Of a stretch of DNA of 64,000 nucleotides, positions 27,435-36,448 are shown one piece after another. The stretch's first letter is position 1. Every line of letters starts with the position of its first letter. The DNA comes from Stagnihabitans tardus (GTDB taxonomy: Bacteria; Pseudomonadota; Alphaproteobacteria; Rhodobacterales; Rhodobacteraceae), in contig NZ_JAABNR010000003.1 of the NCBI RefSeq assembly GCF_009925085.1, positions 124,001-188,000 on the forward strand, in the 5' to 3' direction. A program made the translations under genes and the position numbers. Below the pieces are notes generated by a model that saw nothing but the letters and a program-made list of their open reading frames with translations, was not told the DNA's origin and did not search any database.

Positions 27435-30029
27435 ATGTCCGACGACGTCACGCCGATGATGGCGCAATATCTGGAGATCAAGGGGCAGCATCCGGGGGCT
27501 TTGCTCTTCTACCGGATGGGGGATTTCTACGAGATGTTCTTCCAGGACGCGGTCCTGGCCTCGGAGGCTTTGGACATTGCCCTGACCAAGCGGGGGACAC
27601 ACCAGGGGGCTCCCATCCAGATGTGCGGCGTGCCGGTGCATAGCGCGGAAGGCTACCTGCTGGCGCTGATCCGCAAGGGGTTTCGGGTCGCGATTGCCGA
27701 GCAGATGGAGGACCCGGCGGAAGCGAAGAAGCGCGGCTACAAGGCGGTCGTGAAGCGCGATGTCGTGCGGCTGGTGACGCCGGGGACTTTGACCGAGGAC
27801 ACTTTGCTGGAGGCGCGGCGGGCGAATTACCTTTGCGCTTTTGCCGAGGTTCGGGAGGAGGGCGCGCTGGCCTGGGCGGATATCTCGACCGGTGAGTTTC
27901 GGGTGATGACTTGCCCGGGGGCGCGGCTCGGGGCGGAGCTGGCGCGGTTGGGGCCTCGGGAAGTGCTGGTCAGTGAGGCGCGGGAGGCGACCTGGCGCGA
28001 GGTTGTCGAGGAGGCGGGGGCTCAGGTTACGGCCTTGGGGCGGGGGTCGTTTGATTCCTCGGGCTCGGAGGCGCGGGTGGCGCGGCTCTATGGCGTGGCG
28101 GGGTTGGCTTCGTTCGGGGCTTTCACGCGGGCCGAGGTTTCGGCCATGGGGGCTTTGGTCGATTACCTGGAGTTGACGCAGCGGGGGAAGCTGCCGCTGT
28201 TGCGGGCGCCTGTGCGGGAGGCTTCTGGCGGCACGGTCCAGATGGATGGGGCGACGCGGCGGAACCTGGAGCTGACGCAGGCCCTGTCGGGCGGGCGGGA
28301 GGGGTCGCTGCTGTCGGTGATCGACCGGACGGTGACCTCGGCCGGGGCGCGGCTGTTGGAGGCGCGGTTGGGCTCTCCGTCGCGGGATGTGGCGGTGGTG
28401 CGGGAACGGCTGGGGCGGGTGGCCTGGGTGATCGAGGGCGACCGGCACGGGCTGCGTGACGCTTTGCGGATGGTGCCGGATATGGACCGGGCGCTGTCTC
28501 GGCTGGCACTGGAGCGCGGGGGGCCTCGGGACCTGGCGGCGGTGCGGGCTGGGCTAGTGGGGGCGGCGCGGGTGGCTGCGCTGGTCGCAGGGGGGCCTTT
28601 GTTTGACGAGGCTTTGTTGGGACATGAGGAGCTGGTGGGGCTCTTGGAGGCGGCCCTGGTGGCGGAGCCGCCTTTGCTCGCACGGGATGGGGGGTTCGTG
28701 GCGGAGGGGTTTCATGCCGAGCTCGACCAGACGCGGCGGCTGCGCGATGAGGGGCGCGGGGTTGTCGGCGAGATGCAGGCGGAGTTTGTCGCCGAGACCG
28801 GGATCGGAAGCCTGAAGATCAAGCATAACAACGTCTTGGGCTATTTCATCGAGACGACGACGACGCATGAGGCCACGATGCGGGGAAATCCGCGCTTCAT
28901 CCATCGGCAGACGACGGCGAACCAGGTCAGGTTCTCGACCGTGGAGCTCTCGGAGCTGGAGACGCGGATTTTGAACGCCGGGAACCTGGCCTTGGAGATC
29001 GAGAAGGGGATCTTTGAGCGGCTGCGGGCGGCGGTGCTGGAGCGGGCAGCGCAGGTGGCGGCGGCGGCGCGGGCCCTGGCGGAGATCGACCTGGCGGCGG
29101 GGCTGGCAGAGCTGGCGGTTAGCGAGGACTGGGTGGCGCCGCAGATCGAGGAGAGCCGGGCCTTTGTCGTGGAGGGTGGGCGGCATCCGGTGGTGGAGGC
29201 GGCTTTGCGGCGGCAGGGGGTGGCCTTTGTGCCGAATGATTGCGGGCTGACGCAGGCGGGGGTTCCGGCGATCTGGCTGATCACCGGGCCGAACATGGGG
29301 GGGAAATCGACCTTCCTTCGGCAGAATGCGCTGATCGCTCTGTTGGCGCAGATGGGGAGCTATGTTCCGGCGCGGAGGGCGGTGATTGGGGTCGTGGGGC
29401 AGATTTTCAGCCGCGTGGGGGCGGCGGATGACCTGGCGCGGGGGCGGTCGACCTTCATGGTCGAAATGGTCGAGACGGCGGCGATCCTGAACCAGGCGGA
29501 TGAAAGCGCCCTGGTGATTTTGGACGAGATCGGGCGGGGGACGGCGACTTGGGACGGGTTGTCGATCGCCTGGGCAGTCTTGGAGAACTTGCAGGCGGTG
29601 AACCGGTGTCGGGCGCTTTTCGCGACGCATTACCATGAGCTGACGGCTTTGGCGGGGAAGCTTCAGGGCGTGCGGAATGCGACTTTGGCGGTCAGGGAGT
29701 GGGAGGGCGAGGTCGTCTTCCTGCATGAGGTCAAGGAAGGCGCTGCGGATCGGAGTTACGGCGTCCAGGTGGCGCGGTTGGCAGGGCTGCCCATGGCGGT
29801 GGTGGAGCGGGCCAAGGTCGTGCTGGAGGCCTTGGAGAAGGGCGACCGGGAGCGGCCCTCGAAAGCCTTGATCGACGATCTGCCGCTGTTCCGGGCGGTG
29901 GCGGAGGCTCCGAAACCCGTGGCGAAGGAGAGCCAGGTGGAGAAGCGGTTGAAGGAGGTCAGCGCGGATGAGCTTTCGCCGCGAGAGGCATTGGCGCTGA
30001 TCTATGAGTTGAAGGGTTTGGCGGGGTGA
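27435..30029 (+). CDS. mutS: DNA mismatch repair protein MutS
   Basis: An 864-residue mismatch-recognition ATPase, typical in length. The N-terminal mismatch-binding domain starts MMAQYLEIKGQHPGALLFYRMGDFYEMF, containing the conserved Phe-X-Glu (FYE). The ATPase has the Walker A motif GPNMGGKSTFLRQ near residue 617, the Walker B region ALVILDEIGRGTATWDG and the downstream FATHYHELT. The ATG is preceded by GGGGAGG. It is transcribed alone, divergent from the GT61 gene and convergent with grpE across a palindrome-rich gap. Confidence 0.98.
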   Translation: MSDDVTPMMAQYLEIKGQHPGALLFYRMGDFYEMFFQDAVLASEALDIALTKRGTHQGAPIQMCGVPVHSAEGYLLALIRKGFRVAIAEQMEDPAEAKKRGYKAVVKRDVVRLVTPGTLTEDTLLEARRANYLCAFAEVREEGALAWADISTGEFRVMTCPGARLGAELARLGPREVLVSEAREATWREVVEEAGAQVTALGRGSFDSSGSEARVARLYGVAGLASFGAFTRAEVSAMGALVDYLELTQRGKLPLLRAPVREASGGTVQMDGATRRNLELTQALSGGREGSLLSVIDRTVTSAGARLLEARLGSPSRDVAVVRERLGRVAWVIEGDRHGLRDALRMVPDMDRALSRLALERGGPRDLAAVRAGLVGAARVAALVAGGPLFDEALLGHEELVGLLEAALVAEPPLLARDGGFVAEGFHAELDQTRRLRDEGRGVVGEMQAEFVAETGIGSLKIKHNNVLGYFIETTTTHEATMRGNPRFIHRQTTANQVRFSTVELSELETRILNAGNLALEIEKGIFERLRAAVLERAAQVAAAARALAEIDLAAGLAELAVSEDWVAPQIEESRAFVVEGGRHPVVEAALRRQGVAFVPNDCGLTQAGVPAIWLITGPNMGGKSTFLRQNALIALLAQMGSYVPARRAVIGVVGQIFSRVGAADDLARGRSTFMVEMVETAAILNQADESALVILDEIGRGTATWDGLSIAWAVLENLQAVNRCRALFATHYHELTALAGKLQGVRNATLAVREWEGEVVFLHEVKEGAADRSYGVQVARLAGLPMAVVERAKVVLEALEKGDRERPSKALIDDLPLFRAVAEAPKPVAKESQVEKRLKEVSADELSPREALALIYELKGLAG

Positions 30030-30124
30030 CCCGGGGTATACCCCGGGCTACGCCTTTGCCGAGAGAGCTTTGATGCGGCAGCGGGCGCTCTGGGTCCGCT
30101 GCGTAGCTCGGGGTATACCCCGAG
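30030..30124. repeat. Paired 18-bp palindromes in inverted arrangement between mutS and grpE
   Basis: The perfect palindrome CCCGGGGTATACCCCGGG lies at 30030-30047 and CTCGGGGTATACCCCGAG at 30107-30124. Each is flanked toward the centre by an arm (CTACGC at 30048-30053, GCGTAG at 30101-30106), so the two 22-bp halves are inverted copies of each other with one mismatch. Spacing between halves is 47 bp. The element separates convergent genes and probably ends transcription; it also has the form of a REP/BIME-like repeat. Confidence 0.65.
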
Positions 30125-30127
30125 GCT

Positions 30128-30661
30128 TTAGCCGGTGAAGGACGAGACGCCGACTTGCGCGGGGCGCAGGAGGCGGTCGTGGAGCATGAAGCCTTCGGTC
30201 ATCACCTGGATGATCTGGCCGGCCTTGGTGCCGGGGAGGGGGGCTTCGAACATCGCCTCCATGCACTGCGCGTCGAAGAGGTCGCCGGGCTTGGCCTCGA
30301 TCGGCTTGACGCCGTGCTTGGACATGACGGCGGTCAGCTCCTTGAGCGTCAGTTCGACGCCCTCAAGCAGGGCGGCATTGGCGGCGCGCTGTTCGTCGGT
30401 GACGGCAGCAAGGGCGCGGCGCAGGTTGTCGAAGACCGGCAGGAGGTCGCGGGCGAGGCGGGTGGAGCCGTAGTTCTCGGCCTCGCGGCGGTCGCGGTCG
30501 GCGCGCTTGCGGGAGTTCTCGGCATCGGCCAGGGCGCGCATGTAGCGGTCGCGGAGCTCGTCACGCTCGGCCTTCAAAGCCTCGATCTCACCGTCCTGGG
30601 CGAGGAATTGTTCCAGTTCCTTGTCAAAGGTCTCGGTTTGCGCTGCGGTCTCTTCAGCCAT
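30128..30661 (-). CDS. grpE: Co-chaperone GrpE, nucleotide exchange factor of DnaK
   Basis: A 177-residue protein with a long N-terminal helical region (TFDKELEQFLAQDGEIEALKAERDEL and following) and a C-terminal beta domain ending HGVKPIEAKPGDLFDAQCMEAM, AGQIIQVMTEGFMLHDRLLRPAQVGVS, which is the GrpE signature. It stimulates ADP release from DnaK in the heat-shock chaperone cycle. It lies 17 bp downstream of hrcA on the same strand, the common hrcA-grpE heat-shock arrangement; dnaK and dnaJ are not in the window. Confidence 0.96.
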   Translation of the reverse strand: MAEETAAQTETFDKELEQFLAQDGEIEALKAERDELRDRYMRALADAENSRKRADRDRREAENYGSTRLARDLLPVFDNLRRALAAVTDEQRAANAALLEGVELTLKELTAVMSKHGVKPIEAKPGDLFDAQCMEAMFEAPLPGTKAGQIIQVMTEGFMLHDRLLRPAQVGVSSFTG

Positions 30662-30678
30662 GGTTCTTCCCTTCTGTG

Positions 30679-31743
30679 TCAGCCCTTGGCCCTTTCGGAG
30701 ACCAGCCGCCCGATGAGCTGGGCGGTGAAGTCCACGATGGGGACGATCCGGCCATAGTTGAGCCGGGTCGGGCCGATGACGCCTATGGCGCCGATGATCT
30801 TACGGTCGGCGTTCATATAGGGAGAAACGACCAAAGTGGAACCCGAAAGTGAGAAGAGTTTGTTCTCGGAACCGATAAAAATGCGCACACCCTCGCCGGT
30901 CTCGGTCATTTCGAGGAAATCGGCGATGTCGCGCTTCTTTTCCAGGTCGTCGAAGAGGATGCGGATGCGGTCGAGGTCGACCTCGGGCGCATTGGGCAGG
31001 AGATTCGCCTGACCCCGGACGATGAGACGCTCGCCGCGCTCGCCGGGGTTTTCCCAGAGCGCGAGGCCGGATTCGACCATGGTGCGGGCGAGGCTGTCGA
31101 TTTCCTGGCGGCGATTGGCGATCTCGGCGGCAATCAGGGGGCGGAGTTCGGAGAGGCGGCGGCCCTCGGCGATGGCGTTCAGGAAGTTGGCGGCTTCGCG
31201 GAGGGAGGAAGGGGTTTGGCCCGGCGGCGGGGTGAAGACGCGGTTCTCGACATGGCCATCGGCGAAGACCAGGACGGTGAGGGCGCGGTCGGGGCCGAGC
31301 GAGACGAACTCGATATGGCGGAGCGCGGTTTCCTGCTTGGGCGCCAGGACGAGGGAGGCGGAGCCGGTGATGTGGCTGAGCGCGCCGCCGACCTGGTCGA
31401 GGAGAGTTGTGACCTCGGTTTCCTCCTGGGGGAGGGCGGATTCGATGCGGGAGCGGTCCTGGGCGTCGATCTCTCCGACCTCGAGCAGGCTGTCGACGAA
31501 GAGGCGCAGGCCCACCTGGGTCGGGATGCGGCCGGCGGAGATATGGGGGCTGTCGAGCAGGCCCAGGAACTCCAGGTCCTGCATCGTGTTGCGGATCGTC
31601 GCGGCGGAGAGCTTTTCGCTCATCGCGCGGGTCAGGGTGCGTGAGCCCACCGGGTCGCCGTTCGACAGGTAGGATTCGACGACGCGGCGGAAGACCTCAC
31701 GGGAACGGTCGTTCAGCTCGGAGAGTGGGGGCTTCGGGATCAT
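30679..31743 (-). CDS. hrcA: Heat-inducible transcription repressor HrcA
   Basis: A 354-residue repressor that normally binds CIRCE operators of chaperone genes. The N-terminal winged-helix part is LNDRSREVFRRVVESYLSNGDPVGSRTL and SAATIRNTMQDLEFLGLLDSPHISAGRIPT; the C-terminal domain ends LNYGRIVPIVDFTAQLIGRLV. The frame is open far upstream, but MIPKPPLSELNDRS at ATG 31743 is the natural start. No Shine-Dalgarno sequence precedes it (only a run of Cs), and a predicted -10 box ends only 6 bp upstream, so the mRNA may be leaderless. No CIRCE element is seen nearby. Followed by grpE. Confidence 0.96.
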   Translation of the reverse strand: MIPKPPLSELNDRSREVFRRVVESYLSNGDPVGSRTLTRAMSEKLSAATIRNTMQDLEFLGLLDSPHISAGRIPTQVGLRLFVDSLLEVGEIDAQDRSRIESALPQEETEVTTLLDQVGGALSHITGSASLVLAPKQETALRHIEFVSLGPDRALTVLVFADGHVENRVFTPPPGQTPSSLREAANFLNAIAEGRRLSELRPLIAAEIANRRQEIDSLARTMVESGLALWENPGERGERLIVRGQANLLPNAPEVDLDRIRILFDDLEKKRDIADFLEMTETGEGVRIFIGSENKLFSLSGSTLVVSPYMNADRKIIGAIGVIGPTRLNYGRIVPIVDFTAQLIGRLVSERAKG

Positions 31744-31749
31744 GGGGGG

Positions 31750-31788
31750 AATGTAGGGACGGAAGGGGCCCCGCGTCAATCTTGACGC
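31750..31788 (-). promoter_or_regulatory. hrcA promoter with embedded palindrome
   Basis: On the minus strand TTGACG (complement of 31774-31779) and TACATT (complement of 31750-31755) are 18 bp apart. The -35 lies inside the perfect palindrome GCGTCAATCTTGACGC (7-bp arms, 2-bp centre, 31773-31788), which also presents TTGACG toward rph on the plus strand. It could be an operator controlling both directions. A start predicted from this promoter falls at or near the hrcA ATG. Confidence 0.35.
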
Positions 31789-31872
31789 AAGACTCATCGC
31801 ACCGTCAATCAGGGTTGCGTGAAGGGGGCGGGCGGGCGTAATTGGCCTGTGGATAAGGATGAAAGGTGCGGC

Positions 31873-32586
31873 ATGCGACCCTCGGGACGGAAACTGGATG
31901 AGATGCGGGCTGTGGTGATCGAGCCCCATGTGATGAAGCATGCGGAGGGCTCTTGCCTGATCAAGATGGGGAACACGCATGTGCTGTGTTCGGCCTCGAT
32001 CGAGGACAAGCCGCCGAGTTTCCTGAAGGGGACGGGCCTGGGCTGGGTGACGGCGGAATATGGCATGCTGCCGCGCGCGACGAATTCGCGGACGCGGCGC
32101 GAGGCGGCGGCGGGCAAGCAGTCGGGGCGGACGCAGGAGATTCAGCGGCTGATCGGGCGTGCGCTTCGCGCGGGCGTGGATCGCTCGGCCCTGGGGGAGC
32201 GGCAGATCGTCATCGACTGCGACGTGATCCAGGCGGATGGGGGGACGCGTTGCGCCTCGATCACCGGGGGTTGGGTGGCTTTGCGTCTGGCGGTGAATGG
32301 GCTGTTGAAGGCCGGGACCATCGTCAGCGATCCGATGCTGGATCATGTCGCGGCGGTCTCTTGCGGGATTTATGCGGGCCAGGCGGTGCTTGACCTGGAT
32401 TACCCGGAGGATTCGGTCGCGGGGACGGATGGGAACTTTGTTCTGACCGGGCGCGGGCGGATGATCGAGCTGCAGATGTCGGCGGAGGGGGCGACCTTTT
32501 CGCGCGGTGAGATGGGGGAGCTTCTGGACCTGGCGGAGAAGGGCATCGCGGAGCTGGTGGCCGCGCAGAAGGCGGCCCTGGCATGA
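31873..32586 (+). CDS. rph: Ribonuclease PH
   Basis: A 237-residue phosphate-dependent 3'-5' exoribonuclease that trims tRNA 3' ends. Characteristic stretches are [12 protein letters not shown] at the N-terminus, [45 protein letters not shown] and [23 protein letters not shown] 31873 with AAGGTG upstream fits the family start; the frame extends to an upstream ATG at 31819 that would add an untypical leader. It is divergent from hrcA and overlaps rdgB by 4 bp (ATGA), heading rph-rdgB-ridA-hemW. Confidence 0.97.
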   Translation: MRPSGRKLDEMRAVVIEPHVMKHAEGSCLIKMGNTHVLCSASIEDKPPSFLKGTGLGWVTAEYGMLPRATNSRTRREAAAGKQSGRTQEIQRLIGRALRAGVDRSALGERQIVIDCDVIQADGGTRCASITGGWVALRLAVNGLLKAGTIVSDPMLDHVAAVSCGIYAGQAVLDLDYPEDSVAGTDGNFVLTGRGRMIELQMSAEGATFSRGEMGELLDLAEKGIAELVAAQKAALA

Positions 32587-33188
32587 AGATCGCGCGGGGC
32601 AGCCGGCTTCTGGTGGCCACGGGGAACAAGGGGAAGCTGGCGGAGTTTCAGGCTCTGTTGGCGCCTTTTGACGTGGAAATCCTCGGGCTGAAGGACTTTG
32701 GCCTGGGGGAACCGGAAGAGACGGAGCGGAGCTTCGCGGGGAATGCTTTGGTGAAGGCGAAGGCGGGGGCCAAGGGCTCTGGCCTCGTCACCCTGGCGGA
32801 TGACTCGGGGCTGGAAGTGGCGGCCTTGGGCGGGGCTCCGGGGATTTACACGGCGGATTGGGCGGAAGGGGCGCGGGGGCGCGACTTCGTTCGGGCGATG
32901 CGCAAGACCTGGGGGATGCTGGAGGCGGTGGGGCCGGGGCCCTTTGCAGCGTCATTTTGCTGCACTTTGGCCATTGTAGAGCCTTCTGGGGCGGAGAAAG
33001 TGGTCTCTGGTCGAGCCGAGGGGCAGATCGTCTGGCCGATGCGGGGGACGCTTGGGCATGGCTATGACCCGATCTTTCAGCCGATGGGGGAGAGCCGGAC
33101 CTTTGGCGAGATCGGCGAAGTCGAGAAGAACCGCATCAGCCATCGGGCGGATGCTTTCCGTAAGCTGGTAGAGGAGTGTTTCACGTGA
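32583..33188 (+). CDS. rdgB: Non-canonical purine NTP pyrophosphatase (RdgB/HAM1)
   Basis: A 201-residue house-cleaning enzyme hydrolysing dITP, ITP and XTP to monophosphates so they do not enter DNA or RNA. Family motifs are [14 protein letters not shown] near the N-terminus, the active-site [22 protein letters not shown], and [10 protein letters not shown] with RISHRADAF near the C-terminus. It overlaps the rph stop as ATGA. Its own stop codon (TGA at 33186-33188) lies inside a perfect parS site and overlaps the start of the next gene. Confidence 0.97.
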   Translation: MKIARGSRLLVATGNKGKLAEFQALLAPFDVEILGLKDFGLGEPEETERSFAGNALVKAKAGAKGSGLVTLADDSGLEVAALGGAPGIYTADWAEGARGRDFVRAMRKTWGMLEAVGPGPFAASFCCTLAIVEPSGAEKVVSGRAEGQIVWPMRGTLGHGYDPIFQPMGESRTFGEIGEVEKNRISHRADAFRKLVEECFT

Positions 33189-33192
33189 AACA
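33177..33192. other. parS: parS site, perfect 16-bp consensus
   Basis: TGTTTCACGTGAAACA, identical to the consensus chromosomal parS palindrome bound by ParB. It contains the end of rdgB and the probable GTG start (33185) of the RidA-like gene, with GAGGAG immediately upstream. parB starts about 2.4 kb away. Confidence 0.95.
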
Positions 33193-33559
33193 AATTTCGA
33201 CGGGATCGCCCTTCGAGGCGGCCATGGGCTACAGCCGCGCCGTGGTCAAGGGCGGCTGGTGCTTCGTTTCCGGCGTCACGGGCTATGACTACAAGACCAT
33301 GACCATGCCGGAGGGGATCGCCGCCCAAGCCGAGAACTGCTTCGACACCATCGACGGCGTGCTGGCCGAGGCCGGGTTTCGCCAAGAAGACATCGTGAGG
33401 GTTCAATATACCGTGGTCGATGCGGCCCTGGTTCCGGAATTGACTCCGGTCTTGGGACGGCACTTGGGCGCAATTCGTCCTGCAGCAACCATGGTCATTG
33501 CGGGGCTGATCCGACCGGAAATGCTGGTCGAGATCGAAGTGACGGCCTACAAGGGATGA
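33185..33559 (+). CDS. RidA/YjgF family protein
   Basis: A 124-residue protein of the RidA/YjgF-like fold, starting [21 protein letters not shown] and containing FVSGVTGYD, FDTIDGVLAEAGFRQEDIVRVQYTVVD and ATMVIAGLIRPEMLVEIEVTAYKG. RidA proteins deaminate reactive enamine/imine intermediates, but many paralogues, including this subgroup with a Gly-Trp-Cys strand (GGWCFVSG), have unassigned roles. I place the start at GTG 33185, 8 nt after GAGGAG and inside parS; GTG 33176 sits too close to that ribosome-binding site. It overlaps rdgB and hemW by 4 bp each. Confidence 0.85.
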   Translation: MKQISTGSPFEAAMGYSRAVVKGGWCFVSGVTGYDYKTMTMPEGIAAQAENCFDTIDGVLAEAGFRQEDIVRVQYTVVDAALVPELTPVLGRHLGAIRPAATMVIAGLIRPEMLVEIEVTAYKG

Positions 33560-34716
33560 CCGACGATTGGCGGAACGGCGGATTCGGGCTCTATCTGCAC
33601 TGGCCCTTCTGTCAGTCGAAGTGTCCCTATTGCGATTTCAACAGCCATGTTGCCGACCGGATCGACCAGAAGCGCTGGGAGGCGGCCTATCTGTCAGAGA
33701 TTGATCGGATCGGCGCCGAAACTGAGGGACGCGTGCTATCGACCGTGTTCTTTGGTGGTGGGACTCCTTCACTGATGCAGGGCGATTTGGTCCATGCGAT
33801 CCTGGATCGCGTTCGACAGACCTGGACCCAGTCGAATGATCTTGAAGTGACGATGGAGGCCAATCCGGGCTCCGTCGAGGCGGGGCGCTTTGCCGATTAT
33901 GCTGCGGCCGGCGTGAACCGGGTATCGATTGGGTTCCAGGCCCTGCGAGACGAGGACCTCCGACGTCTGGGCCGGATGCACTCCGTCGCCGAAGCGGGCC
34001 GGGCACTGGATGTGGCGCGGAAGAGCTTCGAACGGATCAGCTTCGACTTGATCTATGCGCGTCAGGACCAGGGCAAGGAGGCCTGGCGGACAGAGTTGAT
34101 GGAGGCGCTGGCCATGGAGCCGGATCACTTGTCGCTCTATCAACTGACCATCGAGGATGGAACCGTCTTTGCGGAACGCAGCCGCAAGGGTCTCTTGCGG
34201 GGCTTGCCGGACGAGGACCTCTCGGTCGACTTGTTCGAATTGACCCAGGACCTCTGCGAAGCGGCCGGCCTGCCCGCCTATGAAGTCTCGAACCATGCGA
34301 GACCGGGCCAGGAGGCACGGCACAACCTGATCTACTGGCGCTTGGGAGACTACGCTGGCATCGGACCGGGTGCCCATGGTCGATTGACGCTCAAGGGTCA
34401 ACGCTGGGCCACCGAAGCGCCGCGCGCCCCTGGTGCCTGGCTGGATCAGGTCGAGCGGCAAGCGATGGGAGAGCTGGCCCGCGAACCCTCTTCTCCGGAA
34501 GATCACGTCACCGAGTACCTGCTGAACGCACTGCGCCTGTCCGAGGGCGCGGAGCTGAGCAGGTTTGCGGCCCTTGGCGGAAGGCCCATGCGCGAAGATC
34601 GCCTCGCCAGTCTTGTAGAGGGTGAGTTCCTGATCCGCGTCGAAGATCGGATCAGGACGACCCGGAAGGGCCGGATGGTCCTGAATGCGATCCTGCGCGA
34701 GCTGTTGCTGGACTAG
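33556..34716 (+). CDS. hemW: Radical SAM protein HemW (heme chaperone)
   Basis: A 386-residue radical SAM protein with the CxxxCxxC iron-sulfur ligands C19, C23 and C26 in FCQSKCPYC. VFFGGGTPSL, VTMEANPGSVE, NRVSIGFQALRDEDLRRLGRMHS and YEVSNHARPGQEARHNLIYW follow, as in HemW. Family members bind heme and deliver it to respiratory proteins; older annotation calls them anaerobic coproporphyrinogen oxidase-like. It overlaps the preceding gene as ATGA and ends 1 bp from the convergent parB stop. Confidence 0.93.
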   Translation: MTDDWRNGGFGLYLHWPFCQSKCPYCDFNSHVADRIDQKRWEAAYLSEIDRIGAETEGRVLSTVFFGGGTPSLMQGDLVHAILDRVRQTWTQSNDLEVTMEANPGSVEAGRFADYAAAGVNRVSIGFQALRDEDLRRLGRMHSVAEAGRALDVARKSFERISFDLIYARQDQGKEAWRTELMEALAMEPDHLSLYQLTIEDGTVFAERSRKGLLRGLPDEDLSVDLFELTQDLCEAAGLPAYEVSNHARPGQEARHNLIYWRLGDYAGIGPGAHGRLTLKGQRWATEAPRAPGAWLDQVERQAMGELAREPSSPEDHVTEYLLNALRLSEGAELSRFAALGGRPMREDRLASLVEGEFLIRVEDRIRTTRKGRMVLNAILRELLLD

Positions 34717-34717
34717 A

Positions 34718-35611
34718 TTACAGCCGGTCCATCATTTCTTTTCGGTCAATCCGGGACAGGACATCGCAAAGCAGATCCAGCTCATCCAGCGTGCGGAACG
34801 AGATCGTGACCGTACCGCCATCGATCCCGCGAAAATCGATCTTCACGCCCATCCCGAGGTTTGCGCTGATGTCCGCTTCGATTGCCCGGGTGTCGGCATC
34901 CTTCTCACTGTCCCGCGCAACCCTGGCCTTGGTGGGTTGTGTCGGCTTTCGCACCAGATCTTCCACCTGGCGGACGGAGAGTCCGCGTTGCACCGTCTGG
35001 ATGGCCAACTTGACCGGGTCGGCGGAGGTGATCAACGCACGCGCATGTCCCGCAGAGAGCTCTCCCTTGCGCATCATGGCCTGAACGGGCTCCGGCAGCG
35101 TCAAGAGACGGATGGAATTCGCAATGTGGCTGCGGCTGCGCGAGAGGGCCTCGGCCAGCTTTTCCTGGGTATGACCGAAGCGCTCCATCAACTGACGATA
35201 GGCAAGCGCCTCTTCGACCGGGTTAAGGTCCTCGCGCTGGATATTCTCGATGATCGCTATTTCAAGAACTTCGACATCCGAAAAATCCCGGATGACGACG
35301 GGCACGCTGTGCAGCTCGGCAAGTTGGGCAGCGCGCCAGCGGCGCTCCCCCGCCACGATCTCATAGTGATCAGCTTTGCTTGAGCTCCGAACGATCAGCG
35401 GCTGGATGACCCCCTTTTGCCGGATGGACTGCGCGAGCTGCTCAAGCGCCTCGGGCGTAAAGGTCTTGCGGGGCTGGTCCGGATTGGGATGCAGCCGATC
35501 GACCGGCACGGACATCTCCGCCTTGACCGGACGCGCCGGTTCCGGACCATTGGATAGATTTGCATCTGCAAGAAGAGCCGAAAGACCCCGACCCAAGCCA
35601 CGTTTTTCCAT
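34718..35611 (-). CDS. parB: Chromosome partitioning protein ParB
   Basis: A 297-residue CTP-dependent DNA clamp that loads at parS and spreads to organise the origin region. Visible parts are the N-terminal ParA-contact region (EKRGLGRGLSALLAD), HPNPDQPRKTF, the arginine-rich CTP-binding motif GERRWRAA at residues 88-95, ENIQRED at 122-128, a helix-turn-helix with FGHTQEKLAEALSRSRSHIANSIRLL, and a C-terminal dimerisation tail. It is 15 bp downstream of parA and last in the rho to parB run. Four parS sites lie at 33177, 37011, 38918 and 45178. Confidence 0.98.
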   Translation of the reverse strand: MEKRGLGRGLSALLADANLSNGPEPARPVKAEMSVPVDRLHPNPDQPRKTFTPEALEQLAQSIRQKGVIQPLIVRSSSKADHYEIVAGERRWRAAQLAELHSVPVVIRDFSDVEVLEIAIIENIQREDLNPVEEALAYRQLMERFGHTQEKLAEALSRSRSHIANSIRLLTLPEPVQAMMRKGELSAGHARALITSADPVKLAIQTVQRGLSVRQVEDLVRKPTQPTKARVARDSEKDADTRAIEADISANLGMGVKIDFRGIDGGTVTISFRTLDELDLLCDVLSRIDRKEMMDRL

Positions 35612-35626
35612 CTTCTTCTCCTTGCC

Positions 35627-36448
35627 TCAGTTCGCAACGCCCCTGGCCGCCAGCGGATGGCGCATCAGGAACTCGATGGCGAGGTTGCGATAGGCCTCGC
35701 TGCCCCGCGATTGCGGATCATACTGGAGGATCGCCTGGGCGAAAGAGGGGGCTTCGCTGAGGCGGACATTTCTTGGAATCACGGTGCGGAAAACCAGGTC
35801 GCCGAGGGTCTGGCGGGCGTCCGCCTCGACAAGCTGACTGAGACGGTTCCGGGCGTCCGACATGGTCATGAGCACTCCTTCGATCCGAAGTGCCGGATTG
35901 GCCGCACTGCGCACCTTGCGGATCGTCATCATCAACTGAGAGAGGCCCTCGAGGGCGAAGAACTCCGCCTGAAGAGGGATCAGAACGGAGTGGGCGGCAA
36001 CCAGGGCGTTGATCGTCAGCAGGCTGAGCGACGGCGGACAGTCGATCAAGAGAAAATCGTAGTCCAACTCTCCATCGCCACTGTGGCGCAAGGCGTCGTG
36101 CAGAAGGAAACTGCGCTTTTCGTTGGCCACGAGGTCAATGTCCGCCGATGACAGGTCCGAGTTGGCGGGGACGATGTCAAGGTCCGGAATGGAGGTGGTG
36201 CGAATGATATCCCGGAGCGAGACATCTTCGACGAGAAGGTCATAAGAGGTCTTCTTGCGGCTCTCGGGAGCGACGCCAAGCCCAGTCGATGCATTGCCCT
36301 GGGGATCAAGGTCGACGAGCAGCACCCGCGCTCCCGATTCCACAAGGGCGGCTGCGAGATTGATGGCTGTCGTCGTCTTGCCGACACCTCCCTTCTGATT
36401 GGCAATCGCGAGGATCATCGGCTGACGTTCGCGGGTAAAATCAGACAT
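35627..36448 (-). CDS. parA: Chromosome partitioning ATPase ParA
   Basis: A 273-residue P-loop ATPase. The deviant Walker A motif KGGVGKTT is at residues 19-26, RVLLVDLDPQGNASTGLG follows, and YDFLLIDCPPSLSLLTINAL is the Walker B region. ATP-bound ParA coats the nucleoid and ParB-parS complexes follow its gradient. ATG 36448 overlaps the rsmG stop by 8 bp; a TTG at 36463 would add five residues. The gene sits between rsmG and parB in the usual alphaproteobacterial order. Confidence 0.98.
   Translation of the reverse strand: MSDFTRERQPMILAIANQKGGVGKTTTAINLAAALVESGARVLLVDLDPQGNASTGLGVAPESRKKTSYDLLVEDVSLRDIIRTTSIPDLDIVPANSDLSSADIDLVANEKRSFLLHDALRHSGDGELDYDFLLIDCPPSLSLLTINALVAAHSVLIPLQAEFFALEGLSQLMMTIRKVRSAANPALRIEGVLMTMSDARNRLSQLVEADARQTLGDLVFRTVIPRNVRLSEAPSFAQAILQYDPQSRGSEAYRNLAIEFLMRHPLAARGVAN

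Noticed and set aside
31744-31872. CIRCE operator upstream of hrcA
   Set aside because: No sequence resembling TTAGCACTC-N9-GAGTGCTAA is present; only a different 16-bp palindrome is seen.
30679-32346. A 555-codon version of hrcA
   Set aside because: The extra N-terminus is antisense to rph and unlike HrcA; the family start is at 31743.
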